Source: Bryopsis sp. KO-2023 (Eukaryota; Chlorophyta; Ulvophyceae; Bryopsidales; Bryopsidaceae). Taken from it: DNA of 64,000 nucleotides. The stretch's first letter is position 1; the number at the start of each line of letters is the position of its first letter. This document shows, piece after piece, positions 12,726 through 24,600 of this stretch. The position numbers and the translations under genes are program-made. The notes under the pieces are model-generated. The model was not told the DNA's origin. It saw nothing but the letters and a program-made list of their open reading frames with translations, and searched no databases. The DNA is taken from assembly GCA_030272585.1 (NCBI GenBank), contig BSYQ01000001.1, positions 1,240,001 through 1,304,000 on the forward strand, given 5' to 3'.

Positions 12726-12728
12726 CGC

Positions 12729-12795
12729 GGTTGACCGAATGAAGGCACGTGACATGTGTTGCTGTCACATGTCACGTGCCTTCATTCGGTCAACC
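12729..12795. promoter_or_regulatory. Perfect 30-bp-arm CACGTG palindrome
   Basis: Arms at 12729-12758 and 12766-12795 are exact reverse complements with a 7-nt spacer. Each holds GAAGGCACGTGACATGTG, that is, a CACGTG and a CATGTG E-box. It lies 126 bp before the ATG at 12921. The inner 13-mer is the same as in the palindrome upstream of the minus-strand dynein-like gene. It could form a cruciform or bind a dimeric bHLH factor at two sites; function is inferred. Confidence 0.5.
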
Positions 12796-12920
12796 ATGGT
12801 GTTCTACATAAGAACACACTTGCGTGTTTCTGTTTGTCTTTGGGTCTACACAATGTAATTGATGTTTGTTTGTTTGTCTTTGGGTCACTCGTAGTTTATC
12901 TACAGTTAAGAAGACGTAAA

Positions 12921-15690
12921 ATGGCGAGCTTGAGCTTTCTAAGCAACGACGAGCTCATGAGAATCTTTAAAAAAAAATCACCGAAAGTCTTGGATACGAG
13001 CCAGATGCGGAGGCAACGTTTCAAGCAATCGATTCGATGGCGTTTTTCGACCCGGAGGTCAAGGTGCGTTCCCGTTTGGAAATTTGATTCTGGAACATTT
13101 TCTGCTTGGATTTCGAGACTGAAATTTTACCAGAGCATGGTAAAATACATGACATAACTTTGCACGAAATCTCAGATCATTCAAAAATCAGAAAACGCAT
13201 TTCAGTCTGGTTTCAGTGAGGGGGCATCGTTTCACTCTAGTGCGCTTGAGTGAGCATGTTTTGACAAACACAGGAGGAGAAGGAAGAATCAGAAGAATTT
13301 GTCTTCGAGCGCATGAAAGTGCAGTTCTTGAAGGCACAAGAAAAGAAAGATGCCCAAATCGAAGAACTGGACGATTATTGGACGAATATTAGGAACGAAC
13401 CGGTTTGTTCATCTTTTGATGTGCCCGAGAGGGCGAAAAAGGGATGTAAAACAAAATAAAACAGAATTTTTACATCTCAATATTCGTCCTTGATCTCCTC
13501 TGTTCCCAATATTACCCAACTATTGAAACGAAATCGAAATCGAAATCGAAGAACTGGAGGGTACCATCGATAAGCAACGAAGAGCTTTCGAGGCGGAGAA
13601 AGCAAGGTTGCTTTCAAGAATCAAGGAATTGGAGGGGGAGTCCAGCAACAGGGCGCGTGAGGCTTCAACCGCTGAGGTCAACTTAGTGGAATGGAGGTCA
13701 GTATATATTGAGATGTACATATTATGGGTTCATGCATTTTTACTCCTCTTAGGTGATTCAATAAAATGATCACTGGATGCTTCAGGTACAATGCTGGAAC
13801 GTGTTCCCCCCGGGACAGCTTTGATGTGTGTGTTATCGCCTGGGGATCCAATGAGTGAACATATATAGAGAGAGTTTTCTGGATGTGTGCGCATGTTTTC
13901 CCTCAGAGACTCTGAGGCTGGCTCAGACTGAAATTTTTAATTTTGATCAATTGATTCTGCTTAGGGGAAGACTACCCAAGCACGGGCCGGTGACTTCTGC
14001 TGACGATATAGAAGGAGCGAGAAGTGATAGGAGAGAACGGTGCGGCGGAAGAGTTAGGGTCAGGCAATGTGGTCTGTTCTCCCAAAGTGCGGGGCCCTGT
14101 CAGGGCACTGGCTGTTTTGGATGGCTGCTCGTTGATGGCATCTGGGAACCGATTGGAGCTCTGCAAGTGGAATGGGAAGGGGTTGATGAGAATGGCTTTC
14201 TTCATTTGCTGAAATTGGCGGAAGAAGTAAAGTTCACCAAGAAACTTGAGAAGGTGAATAGCGCATGGAGAAAAATAAATCCAGACCATCAAAAAGAAGG
14301 GGCTGTTGAATTATCCAAAAATGAAGAGTTCAGAGTTTAAAAACATGATATTTTGCTCATATCTCTGTAAAATTTCATTTCGACTTGATGGTTTCTGAAG
14401 CAGAGGCTTCAATAAACGACAATACCTTTCAAAAAATGCCCACGGGGGACATTTTTCATGAGATTAAATCATCTGTGATGATCAGTTTCAATTTGGGGAT
14501 CCCATGTTTCCAATTTTCGGCCCAGGAATGCATTCAACTAGCTGCAGAACAAAGTATTCCTCACAGCCAAAAAATTTCCGTGACCAACGTTTTGGGGGAG
14601 CCTGTCAAGATCAGGGAGCGGCAAGTCTCTGGTTTGCCGAACGATACGTTTTCGATTGAAAACCGAATGATTGTCGCAAAAATGGGAGACGCTGGCCGTT
14701 GATGATCGACCCTCAAGGACAGGCCAACAAGTGGAATCGAAATCTGGAGAAGAATCTTCAGGTCATCAAATTGTCGGAGGGAGGGGAATACCTCAGGACT
14801 TTGGAGAACGCCATTCAGTTTGGCTTACCCGTTCTGCTGGAGAACGTGGGGGAGGAGCTCGACCCGTCACTGGAGCCCTTGTTGTCGAAACAGGTACATC
14901 ACAAGCACCCAGTTCAGTTTCACTGTCAGGAAAACAAGACAACAGTTTTCTTCAAGAATTCAATGACCGTGTTTCTCTGGTCGTGGCCACAGCTATTCAA
15001 GTCTGGAGGCGTCAACTGCATTCGTCTGGGTGACTCCACGATCGAGTATTCGAGCGACTTCCGCTTCTACATCACCACCAAGTATAGAAATCCACGTTAT
15101 TCACCAGAAGTTGCAGTCAAGGTTACATTGCTCAACTTCATGATAACACCAGCGGGTCTAAGGATGCTTGGGGTAGTGGTGGCCAACGAGCGCCCGGACT
15201 TGGAAGAACAAAGCAACGAACTGGTGGTTCAAAGTGCGACCAATGCAGGGAAGCTGAAAGAAATCGAGGACAGAATTCTCGAGGTATTGACCTACTCGGA
15301 AGGCAATATTTTGGAGGACGAGACTGCCATCCAGATCATCGCAGAAGCAAAGATTCTGGGTGAGGAAATCGCTGAAAAGCAAAAGCTAGCGGAAGAGACG
15401 GAGAAAGCAATCGAGAAGGCCAGGGTTGGATACAAAGCCTGCGGAGACTACACGGCGATCCTCTTTTTCTGTATATCCGACCTGGCGAATATCGATCCTA
15501 CGTACCGCTACTCTCTCACATGGTTCATCAATCTTTTTGTCGCCTCCCTGCACGCGTCGGAGCCCGCTGAAGACCGGAGAAACGGCTGGAAAATATTCAC
15601 AATCACTCCACTTCCAACATCTGTCGATCCTTGTTTGAGAAGGACAAACTGCTTTTCGCATTTTTACTGTGCGCAATGGAGGATGGTGCA
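12921..15690 (+). pseudogene. Dynein heavy chain-like gene: coiled coil + AAA5/AAA6 start
   Basis: Plus-strand exons: 12921-13073, 13274-13401, about 13525-13697 (coiled coil rich in E and K), then about 14525-15690. The last region matches dynein from before AAA5 (LGEPVKIRERQVSGLPNDTF, SIEN) through RRWPLMIDPQGQANKW, FGLPVLLENVGEELDPSLEP, IRLGDSTIEYSSDFRFYITT, LLNFMITPAGL, GNILEDETAI and LANIDPTYRYSLTWFINLF to the start of AAA6 (CRSLFEKDKLLFAFLLC). The frame changes at an A9 run near 12972, at an A5 run near 14680 and near 15575; each would be restored by one base in a short homopolymer. It is therefore either a decayed copy or affected by assembly indels. The head, up to AAA4 and the stalk, is missing, and the coiled-coil N-terminus is not recognised. 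Confidence 0.7.
14030..14215 (+). pseudogene. CPSF160/DDB1-type beta-propeller fragment
   Basis: A 62-codon frame reads VRGPVRALAVLDGCSLMASG then NRLELCKWNGKGLMRMAFF. This is the pattern of a propeller repeat in CPSF160/DDB1/SF3B3 proteins (GPVxALxxLxGxLLAxxGxxLxLWxWxGxxLxxxAFxD). It lies between the coiled-coil and AAA5 exons of the dynein-like gene, has no neighbours from the same protein, and ends at a stop. Probably a translocated gene fragment. Confidence 0.4.
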
Positions 15691-18600
15691 GCCTATATCG
15701 ATGAAAGGAAGTCAGAAATGACCAGCATGCTGGAACGAAACATCAAGGAGCTGTCTGATAAGAAGCAGGTCGGTCGGTTGCACAAACCAGGACGATTTCC
15801 TTTAGTTTTTTTTTCTGGCTTCCGCGTTCCACTGACGGAGGATGGATGTTGTCCGAAAGGCTATCACGAAGCAGCTGCGTTCAGGAAGATACGATAGCTG
15901 CGAGCTCTCCCCAAGCGAAGCATTGGGGGAACTTGACCGCATGCTGGAAACATCGACAGGTATCGACGAACGAAAGGATGAGGTTGTGAAGTAGGAAGGC
16001 CTCTTCAATATGGCATCAGCGGACTTCTCCAGCTTTGAACAAACTCACAAGGAGCTCATGGTTCACCACCAAAAGTGGAAGCTCCTCAACGATTTCAGAC
16101 AGTCCGTCGAAGAATGGATGAAGGGTGCCTGCTCTAGCTTGAACGTTGAAGAAATACAAGCCAAAGTATGCTTGGAACTGGGATGCCGCTTGGATTTAAT
16201 CTCCTGTCACAATGTCCTTTTTTTATTTATGAGAAATGTACATTTGTTCTGTAGGTGGATGAATTCGACAAGAATACCCACAAAATGGTGAAGTCGCGAC
16301 GGGACGATGTGGTAGTCTTGAAGCTGAAGGAAGAAATTGAGGCGTTCAGAGAAACCATGCCACTCCTTCGAGAAGTAGCCAGCCCTGGAAAATCGTCACT
16401 GGGAAAGTATATTCACTATTATCGGGGAGCCCTATCAGGAGGGAGCACATTTCTGCACAGAGGATCTTGTTCGGTACAACATTATGGACAAACTGGAAGA
16501 GGTACGGCGAATATTCTTGAGTCCCACGAATGCTTGTCTGTAGCTCTGAGATGTTCGAGCTCCCTTTCCAATATGCCCTATTGGTTTTTCTTGCTTTCAT
16601 CGTACGCTCCACCACTATGGGAAGAACCGCTCTGTGCGGGGTAGAAAAATCACGTTCGATTTCCGCCGAAAACTGAAGTCGCGAAAATCGACGCGACAGA
16701 GAGAGGGAATGGTAGGAAACACCTGGGTTCGACTCCCAGGCATTCCCGTCACGATCTGGGGCGGAAAAACGGAGTCGCTGGCGAAGTCGTCAGCGACGGA
16801 CGAAATGGCGAAACTCTACCCCGCACAGTCAACCCCGCACAGGACAGTAACCCCGTACAGGACTCTGTGCGGGGTTAGTATCCTGTGCGGCGTAGGGTTG
16901 ACGTCACCGAATCGCGAAATGCGGTGGATGGTGTGATCTGTCACACTCGTTTGGAATGCCAGTTCGCAGATCTCAATTGCGTGCTGGAGTCGAACGAAAA
17001 TGGCCAGGGGAGGGAGCACTCGATCGAGTCCCTCGCGAGGTACTCGCGGACCTCCCATAGGCTGAGAGCCATGCGGTCGACGGAGGATTGCTGCCATGCG
17101 TGGTCCAAGCGTCAGAACGAGATCTTTGGAGGTCGGTTGGTGAAAAGAGGTCATGGACGACGCCTGCGTACTCGGCAATCCTCCAGTGAGCCACGCTTTC
17201 GACGCATCCCCAAGCACGGCCTCGGGCTCTGCTTCGAGCAGCGCCGCGAGATTCTTACACGAGCGACGCATCGCGCAACGCAGCTCCCCTGGGTTTTCCC
17301 ACCAGTTCAAGGAGAGCCGAAGGTTTGTTTTTTTTCAACTGCTGTGTCCTGCGTGTATTTCACATCGGCACTTTACTTTTTTGAAGGACTACGCCCCAGT
17401 ATTTTTTTGTTGTGTTTTTTACTTTAGCAAAAATTGGACAAAAAGGAGGCTTCAAGATATTGCCACCTTATGAATGTTAGTTGAATTTCTGAGCCAGCCT
17501 ATAACGCATTTCAGTGCCACCTGCTTGCAATCTTGTTGATCCTGCCCCTGCTTGTTGAAGGTTGGAAATCCTAGCTCCTACCTTGTCACTCCCCTCCCCC
17601 CCCCCCCCCCCCCCAAAAAAAAAAAAAAGAAAAAGAAAAAGGGAAAGGAAAATAAAACAAGTCTGTGTTCGAGGTTCGCACCTGTGCATTGTACACTTTC
17701 TTGAAAAAGTGAAAAAAAAAACCACAACAGGATGCTGGTCCATCGAATTCTTGCTTTCTCCAATCATGTTGATTTGCTGTCCAAATAGATTCTTGCAAAG
17801 GTAAAATCAGTTCGCTGGATTGATGGATGGACAACGAATCAAAGGATCGACTTCAAAAATGGATGGCTTCCCATGACTCCACAGAGAAAACCCCCAGCTT
17901 TTCTTGGTTATGTTTTCAGGGGCTGGAGAATCCCAGAGGGCTCTTTGCGCTTCAAATTCTGACCTGTGCAGCTTATCTAAACGCGCTTTGCTGCAAGTTA
18001 CTCCCGGAACCAGGAAGCCAAGGAAGGGGAAAATTTAACCCTCAACAACGAAGGCAACATCCAGGCGATCGCCACCATTGACAGAATCCCCTTCAGAAGA
18101 AGAAGACGATCTCAAACCTTAAGAGGAAGAGGGCTCGGGGCCGGACTGGGTGGTGCTCGTTGCAATCACAGATGAAATCGAACCTCCTGAAGACGCTGCT
18201 GCCATTATCGCAACACCACCAGGAACGCTGCCCTCACCAACGCAAGGCCGACCGGCCGGCAGTAGTGGGTAGGACTGCACTGGATTTTTTTGCATTTTGT
18301 GAAGGTCTGTAGCACTCCTGCTAGTACTACTCATGAGCTCAACAGTCGCCACCAAATCCATTTCCTTCAGAAAGTTCCCACCCCATTCAATTTGTTGATT
18401 GTGTTTAGGGGAAAATCTTGAGAGGGGTGCAGTGTTTCGAACTGTAGATGAGGTGTGACTGTATGGAGTGGCGAATGGGACACGAAACTTCAGACGACCC
18501 CTCGTCGCTACTCAGATCTGGCCATGTTGTGGTGCTGTTCAGTGGAGGGCTCAACACCACACTGTTGCCTGCTCTGCTGCATTTGTGCCTGCCATCGGAT

Positions 18601-21600
18601 GCTCCTATTGATCTTGTGAACGTTTCATTTACCAAAGAGACATCGCCAGATTGAGTGGGGAGCATCGAATCAGTCAGGGAACTCAGGCAATGGGCCCCTG
18701 ATAGGCTGTGGCGGCTTGTTGAGGTTGATTCTTCCCTTGATGAGGTGGATGGTCTCAGGTGACACATCTATTCTTTTTCCAATTCATGAAGGATCATCGT
18801 GGGGTTAACAGCCGTCTAATAGTTTTTGGCCTGATCAACAGATCAGACCTTCTGGCCCTACTGCACCCGTGCTCGTCGATTTTGGACCCGAATGTTGGTG
18901 CCCCTCTGTGGTTGGCAGCAAGAGATACACTCAACATGATTTCTGACCCACTGGACAGCTCAGATGAACTTGTTGTGGAGGCTGTTCGATACATGGTGCG
19001 GAGTTCACATCGTCGGCTCCTGTGGTTTTGACAGGGCATGGTGCCGCCGATCAGTGCTGTGGATATGCTCGCCATAAGTCAAGGTCTGTTGCTCCATCCT
19101 CACTGACAGCATTCCAACGCAAAGATTCGTCTGGGATCCAATTCCATGCTAGAGAAACAATGAGACGAACAGAGAAACCTGTGGAAACATGTAAGTCTTG
19201 CGCGATGCCGCCCAAAACATGAGGGTTTAACGAACAGTTGCAATGCCCGATGTCAGGTGTCGGGAGGGTGCCTTGCACAGGTTGAGAAGCGAAGTTCAGA
19301 TGGAGCTCCGTCGGTTATGGAAGACAAATTTGGGGCGAGATGATCGTGTTGTGTCTGATCACTGCCGAGAGGCCAGATTTCCTTTCCGAGACGAGGAGGT
19401 TGCGGTCCTATTTGCACATCTTCCGTTGTAGGTCAGAACCTGACGCTGTAAAGAGCAGTACTGTGTGCTTCAACCTTTACAGGCAAAGGCGACAAAATGG
19501 TGGTGAGGGAATATTTGAGGAGTCTTGAAGTCTTGGAGAGTGCGGCCTCCAGGAAGAAGTGCGCAATCCAGTTCGGCAGCAGGGTCAGCAAACTATCTAA
19601 TTGTCGCTATTTCAGCAGCAGCCAGGCAGCCAACAAAACAAGTGCAGGCTGTGTGGATCTCACAGATGTCCATGGGTTTGGGTTTGGGTTTACACGATGG
19701 TTTTGGTACAGGTTATGGTCGTGTGTTTTTGACAACAAAAGTTTGGGAGATGTACAGATGCTGGGGATTTTGTAACATGAAAACACACATTTCACATGAT
19801 TGAGATAGCATTGGTTATGTGCGGGGTGTTTAAAAACCACCGCACATGCACCGATCTGCCCCGCACAAACCGGAAATAACGCCGCACTGCTCATCAACTA
19901 ACAACCCCGCACACAGCCTCACCAACCCCGCACGGCTCTGTGCGATGTTATGACCCGATTACTGCGAGGTATGGGAGACCCCGCACAAAGCCTCACCAAC
20001 CCCGCACAGCGCTGTGCGATGTTATGACCCGGTTACTGCGAGGTGCGAGGGACCCCGCACAAAGCCAAACCAAACCCGCACACATCCACCACACCAACCC
20101 CGCACGGCTCTGTGCGATGTTATGACCCGATTACTGCGAGGTCTGAGAGACCTCGCACAAAGCCAAACCAAACCCGCACAGCGCTGTGCGATGTTATGAC
20201 CCGGTTACTGCGAGGTGCGAGGGACCCCGCACAAAGCCACAACCACCCCGCACGGCTCTGTGCGAAGTTTTGAGCCGATTACTGCGGGGTACAGTGAACC
20301 TCGCACAGAGGTTGACGTCTTTGTCGCCACCCTACCCCGCACAGGATCTGCGACTCAGCCCCGCACAGGCACCTCGCACATACACGCTGGAACCCCGCAC
20401 ACTGTGCGGGGTTTATATTCCCCTGTGCGGGGTAGGGTGGCGACAAAGACGTCAACCTCTGTGCGAGGTTCACTGTACCCCGCAGTAATCGGCTCAAAAC
20501 TTCGCACAGAGCCGTGCGGGGTGGTTGTGGCTTTGTGCGGGGCAGTGTAGTTCATGTGCGGGGTGTCAAAATGACCCCGCACACAGGGGAATTTCCCATA
20601 GTGCACCCCAGGTACAAATTGTTTCTGCGAGCACTTCCAAAGAGTTTTCGATGCTCAAAACAATGAAAAAAATGGAGAGCGAGTGGGAGGATCTTCAGTT
20701 TGTTTGCATTTTCTATAAGGACACTGGCACGTTCATTATTGGTGGAACGGACGAGATTCAGATGACCCTGGATAATCAAATTGTCAAAATACAAGCTATG
20801 AATGCATCCCCCTTCATAAAACCCTTCAAGGCTAGAGCTGCTTTGTGGGAAGACACGTTGCAAACCTTGCAGGTGTTGCCCTCAAAAACTTACCCCCATC
20901 ATCCACATCAGTTCGTGTCAAAAATCAGTTGTCCAGATGGTATCTCAGATGGTAACACCTTAACTTTCGAACACTGGTGATGAAAAGTGTACCAACACCA
21001 GAAAACAGAATGTCAATGATCAGAGTGCGTGTGTAGGATGAGCTGTGTAATGTTGTGAAATCGCAACTAAGGCGACATTCGATTCAGAGTGTAGTAAACT
21101 GAGAAAGTGCGAATGAAACTAAGTGAGACGAAGTGGGGTTGACTTGTGAATGCGAATGGAATCGTGAGAGGAATAGTAAGGGTGCGAGTAAGAGAGTGTG
21201 GAAGTCTTTAAAAGGGGAGTTAGGGGAACTGAGTTTGTAACAGCCAGACTTTCTGAGAAGGTGTTTTCGAGTGTTTGTTGAACTGTGTCCGAGAAGAAAG
21301 AACGATAAGAAAGAGACTTACAACATGGTTTCGGAGCTTAAGAACTTCTGGGGCCTGATGCGTTTGTACGCATACACCTGGCTTTTACTGACCTCAACCC
21401 ACTGGCTCGCACCCAGTTCGCGAGAAACGCTTCTTTCTCCACGCAGTCGCAGACGCGTGTGGCAGCACGTGGGGTGGGCGACTCGTCGCTGGGAGCGAAC
21501 AGAAAAGTGTGACAGTTTGGAGGGCGCACGACTTGAGTTACCGATCGATCCAGACAAGGGAGATCTAAAACATAAGTGGCCGCGAGTTTGGGTGAGCACT

Positions 21601-24600
21601 GTGGGGTTGTTCCAAAACGTGGCGGACGTTTTGCAAATAGTGGGGAAACACAAATGGACACGGAGATCACTCTTCGTTCAAACGACAAAGCGGGTTGCGA
21701 GTTCTATTGTGAGGCACGCTCGGGACTCAGAGCTTGTGGAAAGACAAAGCAGGTGGACTAATGATCTCAACGAATGGTTGGTCCCTTACGCTGAGTCGGT
21801 GGAAGAGTCGCTGGCGGCGAGAGTCAAGCTTATTTTAAAGCACCTTTCGCCCACAACGCCGACAGGGAAGATGGTGTTCCAAAAGTTAACAGGGATAATG
21901 GCGTCGACCGTGGTTGTGCCGAGTACTGGAAAAGCTGCAGGGTCAGCAAAGGCTGACGCGAAGGTGGCAGAAGAAATAAAGTGGGCGGATATAAAAAACT
22001 TCCTATCGGATCTGCTGCCGTCCCAAGCTACCCGCCACACCGAGCAAGTCTTACGCGAGCTAAAAAAAGAAAAGGACGAATCGCTGTTGGACTTTGTTTA
22101 TCGATATAAGTTGATCGCCGACGCCAGGGCGGACATGAGTGACGAAGGCAAATTGCGAATTTTGCTGAAGAGACTTCCCATGGGGATAAAACAAGCCCTG
22201 TCCGCCTTGGAAATCAACTCGGTGACATTGACTAAAGTGGTTGAAACAGTGCGACGTCACACTGATTGGTTTATCACTGATCCCCAGTGTGTCATGGAGA
22301 AAGCGCCCGATTTGATGGACCTCGACACCGTGAACGTTCATGTCGCTGCAACTGCAGAGGCGACTGGGTCGGCAGAAGCGTCGCCGCCGCATTTGGCATA
22401 TGCAGGAAAGCATCGCAAGATATTGGAAGGCGATCGCATTCTATTCTCGAACATTGATGGTCCGCAAACGTTGATGATAGGGTGGAAGAAACTGGTGTCC
22501 ACCAGCGCGAACTACCGTGAAGAAAGTGTGAGATACCTCGAGCAGAAAGCGTCGGTCGCGTTTCAGGAAACAAAAACGCCGGTTGAAGAAGAAGACAACT
22601 CCCACGCCGCGTTGCATCGTCTCTACCTGAACGATGCCGACCCTCTTCCTTTGCGAGCGGATCCAGCGGACCTGGCAGCGTCACACTTTCTGGAGTTCCG
22701 AAGTCGTCAGTCGTCATCAGATGAGGACGACGAAGAAGAGTTTTTCGACGCCGAGTCCGAACCACAACCACAAGTGCGCACCGCCCTCGGCGTCCACCTG
22801 GAAGGCGATCAATGCGTGGCGCTGCACACGCTGGCCGAAATCGACCTCCCACCAGTGGTTTGCAAACACATCAACACGAAAAAAAATTCGCTGCATGTGC
22901 CTGTATATTTGTTGAATCGAAAATTGTCGGCTTTGATTGACACGGGGGCGACGCACTCGTTTATCCAACTCGAGTTGTTGAAGGAAATGGGGATTGCTGA
23001 GTCTATCCAGGAGTGCCACAGGTCTGTGGTTTTCGGAAACGGCGTGGCAGAAACGATGAAAGGGAAGATCAATTTGATGATGGGTATTGGCGCTGCGCGG
23101 GACCACTTTTTGGAAATTCCGTTTTACGTATTGGCGGGCAAGGGACCTTCGCTAATTCTGGGCTTTGAGTTTTTGGAAAAGAATGGCTATGCGGTCGATT
23201 GTCAAAATCGCACGCTCACTAAGCAGTTATCGACTCCTGTTCGCTGCGATCGTGTTCATGGCGCAGTTGAACCATCTCACTCGCTGTTCGTGCGAACTGC
23301 GTGTTACATCCCAGCTGGAGGTCGAAAAACAGTGGCGACGACTTTTCACTGTGGCGACGTCGCTTATTCGTCAGTCGTCATCCCTGATCCTACTTTGGCA
23401 CAGCGTTGGGGCCTCGGCATTCTCAGCACAGGCGTGGACGACCTTGGGTACCTGAACGTCGTCGCCGTCAACACAGGACGTCGCCCCATCCAACTGGAAT
23501 GGCAGCAGCGCGTGGGCAAATGTACGTACTGGCCAGAACTGCCCTGTGAGTCGTCGGAAAAGAGTGAGGGAGCGAAGTCAAAAAACTGAGTGCCTCCCTG
23601 GGCACGCGACTGAGGTCGACTCAGTCGACGCCCAGGGAGCACGAGATCCTACGTTTTACCGAGACACCTGACTACCTTCCCTTCTTCCGAGATCGTCGCC
23701 TGGTGTTCCCTTTCGATCGCAGTTGGGTACCGGCACCGAACGAAACCAAAGGCTACAACCTCACCTGCGTTTTCGAGGGCGACGCACTCTGGGACGTCAC
23801 CGATGCCTTGCCGCCACGTTTCGTTCGATTCCGGTGGAAACGCAGTGCCAGTCGGTTGTGGGGTTTTCTCCACAATCTGGGGACAATCCCAGGACACATC
23901 ACCCCCCGCATGCCTCTATTTTCGGCACGCACCACACTGCGATTCTATCGCTTACCTGATGGCGAACTTTACCCCATTCCCACCGCCACCCAGGCGCCTC
24001 TTCTTCGGACCAGCGCAGGGAAGATTCCAGTCAAGCAGCAGGAGTCGCCACCCTCGCGATCCTCAGCACCTCCAAGCCAAGCCCCCAAGCCTCCAAGCCT
24101 CCAAGCCTCCAAGTCCACCGATCACACTTTCCTGGAGCCTGCGATCAATTTACACACAGTGGCCGCAAACGAAAGTGACAGTCCCGTCGAAACGAAGGAG
24201 CAAACAAAGGAGCAGTTGGAAACCGAGTTACTGCAGCAGTTCCCCACCTTGTTTGGCGACGAGCTAGGACGATGTGCCCACCACATGCCCCCTCTCGAGT
24301 TCATTCACCCCCCTCCTCCCAGTTCCAGCAAAGTCCTCCATTCGGGCCCCCAGGAAGCTGCATTATGGGAACAGGAATGCCAGCGCCTCGTCAAACGAGG
24401 CGTTTTGGAACCTACAGCACACGAACCTAAGCACGTGGTCCCTGTGTTCGGCATACCCAAAAAACGAGAGGGCGAGGTACGATGGGTGCTCGACTTTCGT
24501 GCCCTCAATTCCTGCATCGCCAGTCGACCCTGCGCGATGCCCCCTCCTGAGTTTCGTTTGGCGAACATCAAGTCGTTCCTCACCTTATCCAGCTTGGACA

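Noticed and set aside
19930-20550. CRISPR-like array
   Set aside because: Units are 74 bp with near-identical content rather than short repeats with unique spacers, the locus is intronic and eukaryotic, and no cas genes are present.
22292-22852. 186-codon frame antisense to Gag
   Set aside because: Shadow of the Gag-protease frame, with an R- and P-rich translation typical of antisense reading.
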